Assembly: GCA_029582165.1 (NCBI GenBank)
Contig: CM055881.1
Location: 29,630,094 to 29,694,093, forward strand
Length of the DNA stretch: 64,000 bases
Direction of reading: 5' to 3'
Source of the DNA: Portulaca oleracea
Lineage: Eukaryota > Streptophyta > Magnoliopsida > Caryophyllales > Portulacaceae
Within the stretch, counting starts at the first letter, position 1, and each line of letters starts with the position of its first letter. Made by a program: the position numbers and the translations under genes. This document shows positions 36,157 to 46,290 of this stretch, in pieces. Under the pieces are notes generated by a model. The model saw only the letters and a list, made by a program, of their open reading frames with translations. It was not told the origin of the DNA and searched no databases.

Positions 36157-36612
36157 ACGCTCTCCTTGGCGTAAGTCCATGAATTCCTTTTCCTTCGCCT
36201 TTTGAAGGGACATAGGATAGAACCTATCTTTCAGCACAACCTTAAAATGGTTCCAATCAAAACCCGGTTCGGTTCGTATCTCCTTCACACTGGCCCACCA
36301 TAGATCGGCCTCCTCCTTCAGGTGGTATGCAGCAAAATCCACCCGTAGCTCCTCGGGACAACGGGTTGTGTCGAAAATCTTTTCAATCTCCCTAACCCAA
36401 TCTTCAAAGACTTTGGGGTCAGCTACCCCTGTATAAGTGGGCGGGTTAAAGCTATTAAACCCTTGGAGAAGAGCGGAGGGATCGCTCTCCCTTTCACCTC
36501 CTTGTCGATCCACTACCCTCTTCAGTAAATCCTCGTGCTTGTTCAGCATCTCGATCATCAGCATGCTAGCTAGGTCATTCCCCGGTGTTGCTGTACTTGG
36601 CCCGGATATCAA
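36157..36612 (-). pseudogene. Gypsy gag N-terminal fragment (Retrotrans_gag domain)
   Basis: The minus-strand frame starts MISGPSTATPGNDLASMLM at 36612. It has the Retrotrans_gag core: FNPPTYTGVADPKVFEDWV, FAAYHLKEEADLWWASV, FKVVLKDRFYPMSLQKAK, ending EFMDLRQGERS at the junction. GAG forms the virus-like particle that packages the retrotransposon RNA. The frame runs on without a stop into reversed LTR B5 sequence to 35938, making a 224-codon chimera whose last 70 or so residues are not gag. The zinc-knuckle end of the same gene is at 15408-15515. Confidence 0.85.
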
Positions 36613-37694
36613 ATGGGGAAGCGCGCGAAATTCGATCGCGGTTTGAGGCCGTTGTTAATTGTAGCTATGAGCGCTCGAAACCGTTGTTGGGTTGAGAACC
36701 GTTTATGTCTGACATCCTGGTTCAAAGGGGTCGATTTAGACTGCTAGGGTTCTTATTCTCACAACGTAAATACGAATTCTGAAGTTAGCTACTCTTATTA
36801 GACTAAGACATAAAAGATCTCAACAAGTAACAGAACCATAAACATAACTTTAACTCTAATCGCATTTAATAGCATCACATTTCAGCACTTTGGTACTTGC
36901 AACAAAATTCAAGGGTTCCATCTTTGAAATTAACTCCACATTTCACTTGATCATTTGCCAACATCCTTTCACTTTCATAAGATTATAACAATAGCTCAAG
37001 AAAAGAAATTCATTATTTCATATCTCTTGCACCCGAGCATCACATAAAGTTTCATTCTCTCCTCACTGGGGCTAACAAAAGCAACAAACCACACGGTTAT
37101 AAATTTAAACAACTAAACACTAATTACACGTAAGTATTACTAATTTAGACTAATCCCACTACTCTTTTACTAACTCTTCTTAGAGTATTCTCATACGAAA
37201 AAGGGTTCCTGTGAACCACGATTGGGGTCCAATCAGGATCGTCAAACTCATCCTCAGAGTCCTCCTCGGAGTCTGCTTCCACCTCGAACTCTACCAGAAC
37301 CTCATCTTAAGGCTCGGTCTTTCATTGAGGCTGCCTTTTCTGCAACCTAAAATCTCCAGCGACTACTCCTTGTATGTCAAGCTCTCCTTCAGCATCCAAG
37401 TTCTCATCGGAGGTCTTCTTTTGCTTCCAGACCCTCCTTGGGGTTGTATTCCGTACCCACCTCGGGTTTCAATTCTTTTCGAGGAGCTACAGTCTCATGC
37501 TCATAGCAAGGGTGACGATATACATTCCAACATATGAAGCTAACATAATCAAGCACAGACTTACAACATATAAGAAATCCAAGAAACAGACAAACATTCC
37601 ATACCCCCATCCTACACTCATCACTCCGATCGTAGCATCCTAAGGTCTAACTAAACCTAAGGGACACTTAGGAGCTACCAGGTCGCAACCCAGA
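36613..37694 (-). other. Leader (5' untranslated) region of element A
   Basis: About 1.08 kb between PBS and gag ATG. Contains a small ORF at 37404-37610 and an acidic-coding stretch near 37210-37320 (minus strand EVEADSEEDSEDEFDDPDW), probably its frameshifted continuation. Otherwise AT-rich without other frames. Confidence 0.7.
37404..37610 (-). CDS. Leader ORF of element A
   Basis: 68 codons starting MGVWNVCLFLGFLICCKSVL. It shares with the B leader ORFs a hydrophobic, Cys-containing N-terminus, the motif CYEH and the series EY-P-EGLE-KED, so the two are homologous though clearly diverged. An acidic stretch continues in the region 37210-37320, out of frame in this copy. Its position between PBS and gag is the same as in B. 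Role unknown; the conservation between subfamilies is the reason to list it. Confidence 0.45.
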   Translation of the reverse strand: MGVWNVCLFLGFLICCKSVLDYVSFICWNVYRHPCYEHETVAPRKELKPEVGTEYNPKEGLEAKEDLR

Positions 37695-37706
37695 GCTCTG
37701 ATACCA
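37695..37706 (-). other. Primer-binding site of element A
   Basis: The minus strand reads TGGTATCAGAGC, followed by TCTGGG. It lies 3 bp from LTR A2. Complementary to initiator Met tRNA. The same site precedes every B LTR on its left (19862, 24275, 28677, 33064). Confidence 0.9.
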
Positions 37707-37709
37707 TTC

Positions 37710-40700
37710 TGTAACGCCCCGGAAATTCAATTATAGAAAAGTCAAAGTCAAACTAACGTTAACAGACAAAACTTAGCGGAAGACTTCAATTTTAGTTTGG
37801 GCGTCACTGCCGTATCCCCGAAGGAATACAAGGCGAGAAAGGAAAACACAGCTGTCTGCTAACGGCAACTACTAACAACTCAAAACAACTTTAAGAATTC
37901 ATAACGAAAACAATATAAAAGATTCAAGGACTTCTAAACTCGTCGTCCTCACTTCTAACTCCCGTCCCCAACATTTAGATCTTCACCTGAAATCAAAACA
38001 TTTCAGAAAATGAGGGGGAAATCTCAATAATGTCTACCCCTAACGTTTAAAACAGTTTAAGTTCATTTCAATTCATTTTGGGGAGAGGAATCAAATCAAA
38101 CGTTTTACAAACCTTTAACCCTTAACTGTTTTCCTCAACCCATCCAAACAATATTTTAATGTGCGGGCGGGATACCAAATCCCTTAAAGTAACAAATATC
38201 ATACCGGATCGGATCCTCGCCTACCACAGCTACGACCGTGGTCCTGACCCTTTGCCTACCACAGCACGACGAGAATATCAAAAGTTCACATTTCCGCCTA
38301 CCACGGCTCGACCGGTCCCAAACCCTTTGCCTACCACGAGCTACGACCGAGTCCTGGACCCTTTGCCTACCACGCTCGACCCGAATATCAAGAGTTCACA
38401 TTTCCGCCTACCACAGGCTACGACCAGGGTCCCAGACCCTTTGCCTACCACAGGCTACGACCAGAATATCAAGAGTTCACATTTCCGCCTACGACAGGCT
38501 ACGACCAGAATATCAAGAGTTCACATTTCCGCCTACCACAGGCTACGACCAGAATATCAAGAGTTCACATTTCCGCCTACCACAAGCTACGACCAGGGTC
38601 CCAGACCCTTTGCCTACCATAGGCTACGACCAGATAAACCCGCTTAAATGTTTCACTTTGAATTAATAGTATCTTATGCAAAAACTCAACTCACAACTCT
38701 CAAGTCAAACCCAACCCAGGTTATCAAAACCATTAACAAAACTACTTATAAAGGACCATCACAATTTCTCAACTGATAAATCAATAATCACAAATAAAAA
38801 CGCACAGTTATCCAAAACAGATGGTCACATTTTCCACAAAAGTCCCCTTTCGGGATGCAATTCTCAAAATAGATTATAAAACATCAAAACACATTTAAAG
38901 AGCATCCCGGTGGGGATTAGAGCATAGACAATTACCTGATATCTCAGCACAGCAAAAGAAGAACACACTTGAGCTCACTAACGTCTCGCACTAACTCGGG
39001 CCTAGAATAAAAGCAATTATCTAATCAAAACGCGTTCTAACGAAGTTAGTATTAACTATTAACTACCTAACCCATCCCCTAGGAACACTTAGGTTCCTAA
39101 CATTTACGAAATTACACTTAACATCTCTAAAATAACACATAACATGATCACACATTAATTTCACTCAACAATTCTTTATAAATAAAAGCAAACAAAGGAC
39201 AGATTATAACATTCACATAAAACGGGTCACAACTCGACTTCCCGACATCCTATGGGTCTGGTTCTGGACTTTCCGGAAACCTCAGAATGTCTACTAAAAC
39301 TTCTATGTTGAAGGTCAAGCCCAACTCAGTTCCGAAGAACCTCAAAAACACCTGTATTTCCCATTGGTCCAGATCTGACAGGTTCCGGTAAAACGGTTAT
39401 AACTCGGGCTATACAAATCAAACGTTCGATCCGTAAAATTCCTATGGTTCCTAACATCTAAGGGAACCTCCAGTTCAAAGGGTTTGATCAAAAGGTAACT
39501 ACACTAGCCGTGGCAACCCGATCTTTAGACACTAACAAAACTGACCCGATAACGGTTCTTATTTAATTTGTTATTTCGGTTCTATCTTTTACCAATCGGT
39601 CTCGGGGTTCTAATTTGCACTCGAAACAGTAGCTAGGGTCTAAGATATGAAATCCAACTCAACTTAGGTCCAAAAAATTAAACTTGTAGAAGTAAACTTA
39701 ATTTAGAAAACATGAAAGACACTTTAATAAATTTAACCAACCCTAAAGTCATAAAAGGAATAAAAATTACTTAACATATGGATTACTTGACCAAGATTTT
39801 AAAGATTAAAGCATGGATTATTTACAAATAAGTTATAACAAGGGAAAATAATCAAGAATCAAGAATTAATAACAAGAATCGAATTCCTTTTTAGTAGTTT
39901 ATCCAACTCACTTATTTAATCAAGATTACACATGAGATTAACATGAATGAACCCTAAGAGAATTTAAAGAACATATGAATATTTAACTAACGATTCAAGA
40001 ATTAATCTAGATAATTATACTTTAAAGATTCGTGCATACAATAATAATGTTATCTAAACCCTAACATGAATGAGTCCTAAAAAAAAAGAACATACAATAT
40101 TTAACTTAATGAAACAAGAAACCTAATTAATTTTCAAGAATTCAAGATTTTATTAACAAGATTTCAACTTCTAGTAAGTTAACTAATTTATTTAACAAAC
40201 TTAATAAGATTTACTTTTAAAGAACAATAAAGAACATAACGATTTATACAACTAAAATTCAAGAATTAACCTAGGTAAATAAATTTCCGAATTCGTACAT
40301 ACAATAATATTGTGGTCTAAACGATTAATGTAAAGAATATAACAATATTAAAGAATCACTTTCAACCCTAATAAACAACTATTACAACCTAAATCTAATT
40401 ACAAATTTTATAACATAAAATTACACATATCAAGTAACAAATTACACATAATAAATAATTATTTACACATAATTACAACCAAGAAATAATTACAATTAAT
40501 TTCCCCTAATTACAAAAATTACAGAATTTATAAACAATAATATTACAAATATATAAATCAGATTTTTAATAATAAAACAAGAAAGAAAAAGGAAAAAGAA
40601 AAGAAACAGAAGGAAAATAGAATCAGTTTAGGGTTAGGGTTAGGGTTAGGGTTTTACGTAGGTGTTAGGGCACGGTTTCTGGCGACGGCGACGGCGGTCG

Positions 40701-41490
40701 GAGCGGCGGCGGCGTCGAGGCTGGGCGGCGACTCCGACGACGATGACAACGACCGGCGTTGGTGGCGGAGCAAGGTCAACGCAAGGACAAGAGGAAAGGC
40801 GATAAAAGAGAAAGAGAAGGGAGAGGGCTGAGCGATGGTGGTGGTGCGTCTGGGTGGTTCGCGGCGGTCGTCTGGGCGGCGGCGACGCCTGGCGTCAACG
40901 ACGGCAACGTCGTCGGTGGTGGTAGCCGGCGGTTTCAGAGAGAGGGAGAGAGTCAGAGCGAGAGAGAGAAAGAGGGAGGAAGAGATAGGGCAAGCGGGTG
41001 GTGGTGCGATCTCCGGCGACTTGGTGGCGGCCGGGTGTGCTCACAGTGGTCGGTTCTTTGGGCGAGAGAGAGGAGGAGAGGAGAGGTTGTGGGGTTAGGG
41101 TTTGGTATTGAGAGGGATTAGGGTTTGATAAGGGTTTAGGGGGGTTTTTATACTAATGCTCCCATTTAGGCCCACTAATCCTATTCCTAACCCAACCCAT
41201 TTAAAACAATTAAAACTGGTTTTTCTAAAAACCCAATAATTCTAATAATAGTAATAATAATATTAATACTAATAATCATATAATCACATAGCAAATAATA
41301 TTCACGTAATGAATCACATAATAATATTAACCAGCGGAAATTACTATTCTACCCTTGTTAGCCCTCAACGGTCCTACGAGCTCAAGCGTTAGCATAAATA
41401 GACACAAACGAATAATAATAAATAACGAAGTCAAACCTAAATTACTAACGACGTCACGGTCAACATCTTTGGATTTTTCGGGGTTTTACA
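37710..41490 (-). mobile_element. Gypsy LTR A2 (5' LTR in element orientation)
   Basis: 3,781 bp, pairs with A1; TSD AGTTC follows at 41491-41495. TATA box at 41145-41152, telomere-like run at 40627-40655. About 150 bp longer than A1, mostly from extra minisatellite units. The first part of its minisatellite (38210-38390) shows CG where A1 reads CAG or CTG. Confidence 0.9.
38215..38635. repeat. Minisatellite in LTR A2
   Basis: Expanded version of the array at 11991-12252, with about ten core units. The left units are degenerate (CCTACCACGCTCGACC), the right ones match A1. Confidence 0.88.
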
Positions 41491-41717
41491 AGTTCATTCA
41501 AATGTGTTGAGGGATGTTCTTCAGCAAAAGCTTGACAGAGCTATAATTGTAAGTATACTGAATTCTCTATAAATATATGTCATTTATGATTGTTTGTTAC
41601 TATGTAAAAATTAATGTAATATGGTCCAATCATTGCTCCAATTGTTTGTTTTGACATTGTTAGGTAGCTAACAACAATGTGGAACAAGGGGTAGACAATG
41701 ATCTTCTTGAAGAGTGA
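41491..41717 (+). pseudogene. Last exons of the gene split by the gypsy insertion
   Basis: After the TSD the interrupted exon continues at 41496 as HSNVLRDVLQQKLDRAII and ends at 41548 before GTAAGT. The last exon, 41664-41717, follows TTGTTAG and encodes VANNNVEQGVDNDLLEE and a stop. Phases are all 0. The protein end is hydrophilic and acidic. Not identified; a CACTA-borne gene is possible because a CACTA terminus lies 730 bp downstream. Confidence 0.4.
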
Positions 41718-41968
41718 TTCTGTTGAGTTTTCCAATTATCACAAATACAGTTGACTCAAACAAATTTATGGATATAATATGAATTATTTGTTTGTTAGAA
41801 TTTGTAATGACAAATATTTGCTTTAAATTTGTTGGGTTAAACCATTAGATTACTTTGTAGTTGACTTAATTAGTTGGTACAAATCAAATGTAACATGATA
41901 CACATTTTATGATTTTAATACAATGTTGAAGTGCTCTTTTTTAAGATCAACAACTTTTATACTTTGAG

Positions 41969-41969
41969 T

Positions 41970-42020
<51 letters not shown>
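41969..42020. repeat. (TA)n microsatellite
   Basis: About 50 bp of TA with one C interruption. Confidence 0.95.
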
Positions 42021-42023
<3 letters not shown>

Positions 42024-42236
42024 GTTCCTTATATTAAACTTCAAGTTAGCATTAATTAATAAAATAATTATTAAAAAAATGTCAACACTAATAAGTTCCC
42101 GCCAAAAATTTGTTGAGTTTTAAAAGGAGGTTATTTGTTAACAATTCCCCACACTTATATAGTTATATGTGCAAGTAAATTTAGGTTTATAGTTTTCAAA
42201 TAAAGGAATTCGCCCACACATACATGCACGTGTAAC

Positions 42237-42449
42237 TACCCACACATATAAGTGCAACGAATCAATGTATTCGCTTTATATATATGTATGGCCAGAATAA
42301 GTGCTTAGCACACATAGTAAGTGTGGCTAAATTTTCCCCACAGTTTCAAACAACACACTTAGCTAAGTGTGGGGAGTAGTCTTAGCTACATTTATATGTG
42401 TGGATAACAACCATTTTAAGTGTGGCTGATCACATCTTTTCTTGTAGTG
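42237..42449. mobile_element. Right end of a CACTA element
   Basis: Ends CTTTTCTTGTAGTG at 42449 (inverse of CACTACAAGAAAAG). The preceding 200 bp repeat AAGTGTGG and ACACATATAAGTG words, a CACTA subterminal pattern. The matching left end was not found. A candidate near 10492 (CACCAGAAAATAA) is too degenerate to accept. Confidence 0.5.
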
Positions 42450-42705
42450 TACTACTAATAATAATAATAAATAATAATAACAATAATAATAATAATAACA
42501 ATACAAGGTTAGTACATGAAATTTATCAATCTACCCTTCCTCTCATGCGACGTCCACATGCACACAATGACTATTTTACCCTTGTTAGTCTCTTCACGGT
42601 CCTATAAGCTCAAGTGTCAAGATAAAATAATCACAGAAAAATTCATAGAGTAACGGAGTCAGACGTAACACGTAACGGTAATATTAAAATTTTCGGGGTT
42701 TTACA
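42450..42705 (-). mobile_element. Fragment of a gypsy LTR related to subfamily A
   Basis: Contains TTTTACCCTTGTTAGTCTC, CACGGTCCTATAAGCTCAAG and ends TTTTCGGGGTTTTACA at 42705, matching the last 200 bp of LTRs A1 and A2. A (TAA)n tract at its left abuts the CACTA end. So the CACTA element probably inserted in the microsatellite of an older LTR. Confidence 0.7.
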
Positions 42706-43426
42706 TTTATGAAGAGGGATGATCAATGATCACAAATTTGATGTTGTATCACCTCTACACTTTTTGACCAAGATAACCCGATCAGGAAACCGTTGAGGGT
42801 GGTGGTTTACGGCTTTAACTACAAACGGTGAAACTGTGGAAGACTTATTCCGAGGGACTGGAATTGTGGTTTAAAATTATAGGCCATGTTGGTAAAGTGC
42901 CTATTCAACAGTCCACAATTGTATATCAAATAGGGTCATAGTCATTTTTAAAGGCGTTTGATGAGTTTAATTGGATTTTGGTGAAATTCATAATGAGTGA
43001 ACAACACCGACCACGTATCTCAATATAATTTTTGCTAACATAAAATTTGAGGAGATTCAGATATAAATAGTCTTTCTCTCATGCAAGGGAGTGTAAGAAA
43101 GAAACTGACTCGGACAAGCTCCAAAAAAGACAATTTAGAAAGAAAAAATGATTGGAAACAAAGAATTATACAAAAATTATCAATCAACCACTAAGCTTTC
43201 GAATTATTTGTCGATTTCCCGCCCCCCATTGAAGACAAGTTGTTGCTTATTCTAGATGTTGTATTATGCTGCTAATAATTTGGGCGATAACCTTTCCTTC
43301 AACCTGACTATGATACTATGAACTAAGATAATAAGAAGAGAAAGACATTGATTGAGAAAATAAATTATTCTCTTTAATTTCTTCTCATTAAAAAGATATG
43401 AAAGAGACTCCTATTTATCCTCGGTG
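42706..43426. other. Unassigned non-coding stretch
   Basis: No long frame, no recognisable element. Mixed composition, with words such as CTTCAACCTGACTATGATACT that may be decayed retrotransposon sequence. Confidence 0.3.
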
Positions 43427-44102
43427 TGTTGGGTTGAATGTGGAGATCAATTTGGGTTGGTCTCTGTTTCTTGGAGAGAAAGGTGGAAAGTTTGAGTAGG
43501 AATCAAGTTGTTGATTTGTTAACCACTTCTTTTTTGTAATTCTTTTGTTGTAGGGGCTCTATTAACATGGGCGGACCTAGGGCATCGGTGACGGTGGCCA
43601 CGGGAACCGTTAACCCAAAAAAATAAAATAATTTAGTATAGTTTGGAAAAAAAATTATGGATTTGATGTTTATTATATAAAATAACAGTGTATTGGCCAC
43701 CCCTAATCAAAAGGTCAAGATCTGCCACTGTGACTATTAATCCTAAAATTGTATTAGTCTAGCTTGTTCTATAAATAGAGCCTAGGTGTTAGGCTTATTG
43801 GTATGCAATTGAGAGTGTTTCATCTGACCACAAGAGAAAAATCTGTAATCTTTGTGTTCTTAACAGAGTTGTGCGAGGTTCAACTGTGAGTGTTGAGTTC
43901 TCAAATTGTAACTCTAGGAAGGCTTTGAGAGATTGTGGAGGTTTGAGAATATCTCAAACACTGTTGTAATCCTCTGATAGTGCATTGTTCGTGGTTTTTT
44001 CCCGGTTTGAGTTTTTCTACATTAATTCTTTGTGTTGAATCTTTATTTATTTTTCGCCCTTATTATTGTTTGTCTGCTAACAACACCCTGAGAATTCCAA
44101 CA
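43427..44102 (+). mobile_element. Copia solo LTR (or isolated LTR)
   Basis: Inverted termini TGTTGG (43427) and CCAACA (44102), TATA box TATAAATA at 43770-43777, and the typical late-LTR words GTGGTTTTTTCCCGGTTTG and TTTGTCTGCTAACAAC. No PBS or coding region follows, so it is a solo LTR. Flanking pentamers CGGTG and GTGTT do not match, so no TSD is confirmed. It is interrupted by a small hAT MITE. Confidence 0.7.
43566..43733. mobile_element. hAT-type MITE inside the solo LTR
   Basis: 168 bp with inverted ends CATGGGCGGACCTAGG and the reverse complement of AGATCTGCCACTGTGA. Flanked by CTATTAA at 43559-43565 and 43734-43740 (7 bp, eighth base differs). The word GTGGCCA occurs near both ends. 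Confidence 0.7.
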
Positions 44103-44472
44103 CAGTGTTGAGCATTAAAACACTACAAGAAAGACTTCTAGAAAATCACTCTTAAATACTTATATTCTTATTATAATTAGGAAAGAATTCCTAGCATAAC
44201 ACAAAAGTACTCTAAAAATTAGCTATTATATGAGTGATGGAGACATTTCAAACTTAAGGGCAAAATAGTTGATAAGGCAAATGATAATATTAGTGACGAG
44301 GATCGTGGTACCCAATACCCATACTACCACACATTTTCTTAGACTGCCATTAATTGGTAGGCCAAACATTTTTTGTTGGGTCGACCACAGCTGCTTGCGT
44401 TGCATGACTTACTCGTGCGTTTCAATGTTTGCATCATAATGAATTTACATACGGAGCCTGATAGTTTATGTC

Positions 44473-44479
44473 TATAAAT
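44473..44479 (+). promoter_or_regulatory. Candidate TATA box of the terpene synthase gene
   Basis: TATAAAT, 64 bp upstream of the start codon. It would give a 5' leader of about 30 nt. Just 370 bp separate it from the copia solo LTR. Confidence 0.5.
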
Positions 44480-44536
44480 TTATGATACTTTTCCAACAGA
44501 GTTCAACATGTATACCTCCGCACATACAGAATTACC

Positions 44537-44749
44537 ATGGCTTCCTTTGTAGCTATTTCGTGGCCTATATTTTCCTCTAAGTTAGCCTGCGTTAGATTTA
44601 ACACGGTTTTAGAAACTCCTCACAAAAACCTAAATTTGGCTGCAGTTTTTACTAGCTATCAATCCAAAGCTACTGAAATGAAAGAATATGATGGTGTTCC
44701 TAGCCCATTAATAAACAACACCGACGTCACTCACCAAATTCCGTACAAT
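44537..44749 (+). CDS. Terpene synthase exon 1
   Basis: 71 codons, [14 protein letters not shown]... to HQIPYN, donor AAT|GTAAGT, phase 0. Poorly conserved N-terminal region. It is the least certain exon, since a second ATG-led frame lies in intron 1 at 48393. Confidence 0.65.
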
Positions 44750-46258
44750 GTAAGTCATGTTATTTTTATTCACAAGTTCTCCTCATATTAAAAACCTAGA
44801 CATGACCCCTGATATGACCTGAACTCTTGATTGAAAACTTTTAGTTACATTGTTTTTTCGTAAGTTTATTTTTTCTTTTTTTAATTGATTCATCAGAAGG
44901 GTTATTATAGCTATAGTATGCTTGCGAATGTACTGAAAACTGCTTATTGCAATTTTTTTTACATTAATACTGAGTTCTCTCTAAAATAGAGAACTTAGTA
45001 GGTGTTTATTGCAATTGGTCACACACAGACTTTATTATTATTTTAGGGGGCGCGGGGGCGGGGGTGAGGTGCCATTTCCTGAACAGGGCTTTTACCTATT
45101 AAAAGTTTACTATAAAAGTGTATGGACTATATAATTTCATCTCATAGTGTAAGGTTCCTATTTTATAAAAATTTTAAGCCCCAGATCATGAGACGCAGGA
45201 ATGGCACTAGGTGAGGAATCTCCATCACTGCTCCCCCAACAGAGTTGGGGTAAACTTTTAAATCCCCGCGTGGGATGGGGCAAAAAATTTCCCCATCCCA
45301 TCCCTGCTTTTCTGTTTGAGAAAATTATCCTCCTCATCCCCACACCCCTGTCTTCAATTTCTACTAAAACATATAAATATCATTCATTTATTAACATTAT
45401 ACACATAATATTATAGGCAAATAAGTTTAGAAAACTAACCAATTTTATTAATAATCGGCCAACTAAATTGTTCAACAAGTAAAAGGGAAAATAATATCTT
45501 CCAAAATTTAGCGACTTATTTGTAGTCAGATAATATTTTATTTATTTTCCTACGGTGTATATAAGACTCTGGGCGCAAGCGTCTCTCATGGATAACCCAC
45601 AAGTATTTTCACGATCTACATTAAAAGATAAAATATTTTTAAAAGTGAGAAGGAAATGCAAATAGAGCAATGTCAAATACAATTTAGAAATTCACTTTTT
45701 TCACGAAGTGGCAATAACAATAAGCAGGAGTAACGGTAACCAGGTGATCACCGGAATAGTAACATTAACAATAATGGGTATCTGACAAGCACTTACGATT
45801 TTCGAAGGGCATGTTCTTTGGTATGGTAAATTTAGATTAGGTTATTTTTGGTAAAGTTAAAAACTGTACATAGTTTTTTTTTTTTTTTTTGAGGAAAAAA
45901 CTGTACGTAATTGATACTTATGGTTAATACTATTTAGTAATGGGATATATGGGTTGTTGTAAAATTGCGGGTTTACTTTTATAATGTCATTTTTACATGT
46001 AATTGTTTTACATCAAAAAAGGGTGAATTTTTTATATTATTAAAAATAACGAAAGTTGAAATTTTTTGAATCTTTTTTTGACAAAATGATTAGCATCATT
46101 AAGATCATATTAAAAGAGAGAATAAATTGTAATAAGGTAGAATTCAAATACAAATTTCAAATAATAGTACAACTAACAATAACAAAAATAACAACAAAAA
46201 GGAAATACAAGTGAAATAGGTAGCTTTTAATGAGGTATGGTAGCTAATAAGTAAGAAC

Positions 46259-46290
<32 letters not shown>

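Larger units (their letters stand above)
11476..41490 (-). mobile_element. 30 kb composite Ty3/gypsy element (subfamily A) with nested LTR array
   Basis: Outer LTRs at 11476-15106 and 37710-41490 end TGTAACGCCCC...GGGGTTTTACA on the plus strand and are flanked by the 5-bp TSD AGTTC (11471-11475 and 41491-41495). This proves one integration event for the whole block. The element is transcribed right to left: PBS (37695-37706), leader, gag start (36612), then zinc-knuckle codons (15408-15515), a pol tail and the left LTR. Protease, RT, RNase H and integrase core are all absent. A second subfamily (B) fills 15516-36156. Lineage is probably a chromovirus, judged from the pol tail. Confidence 0.9.
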
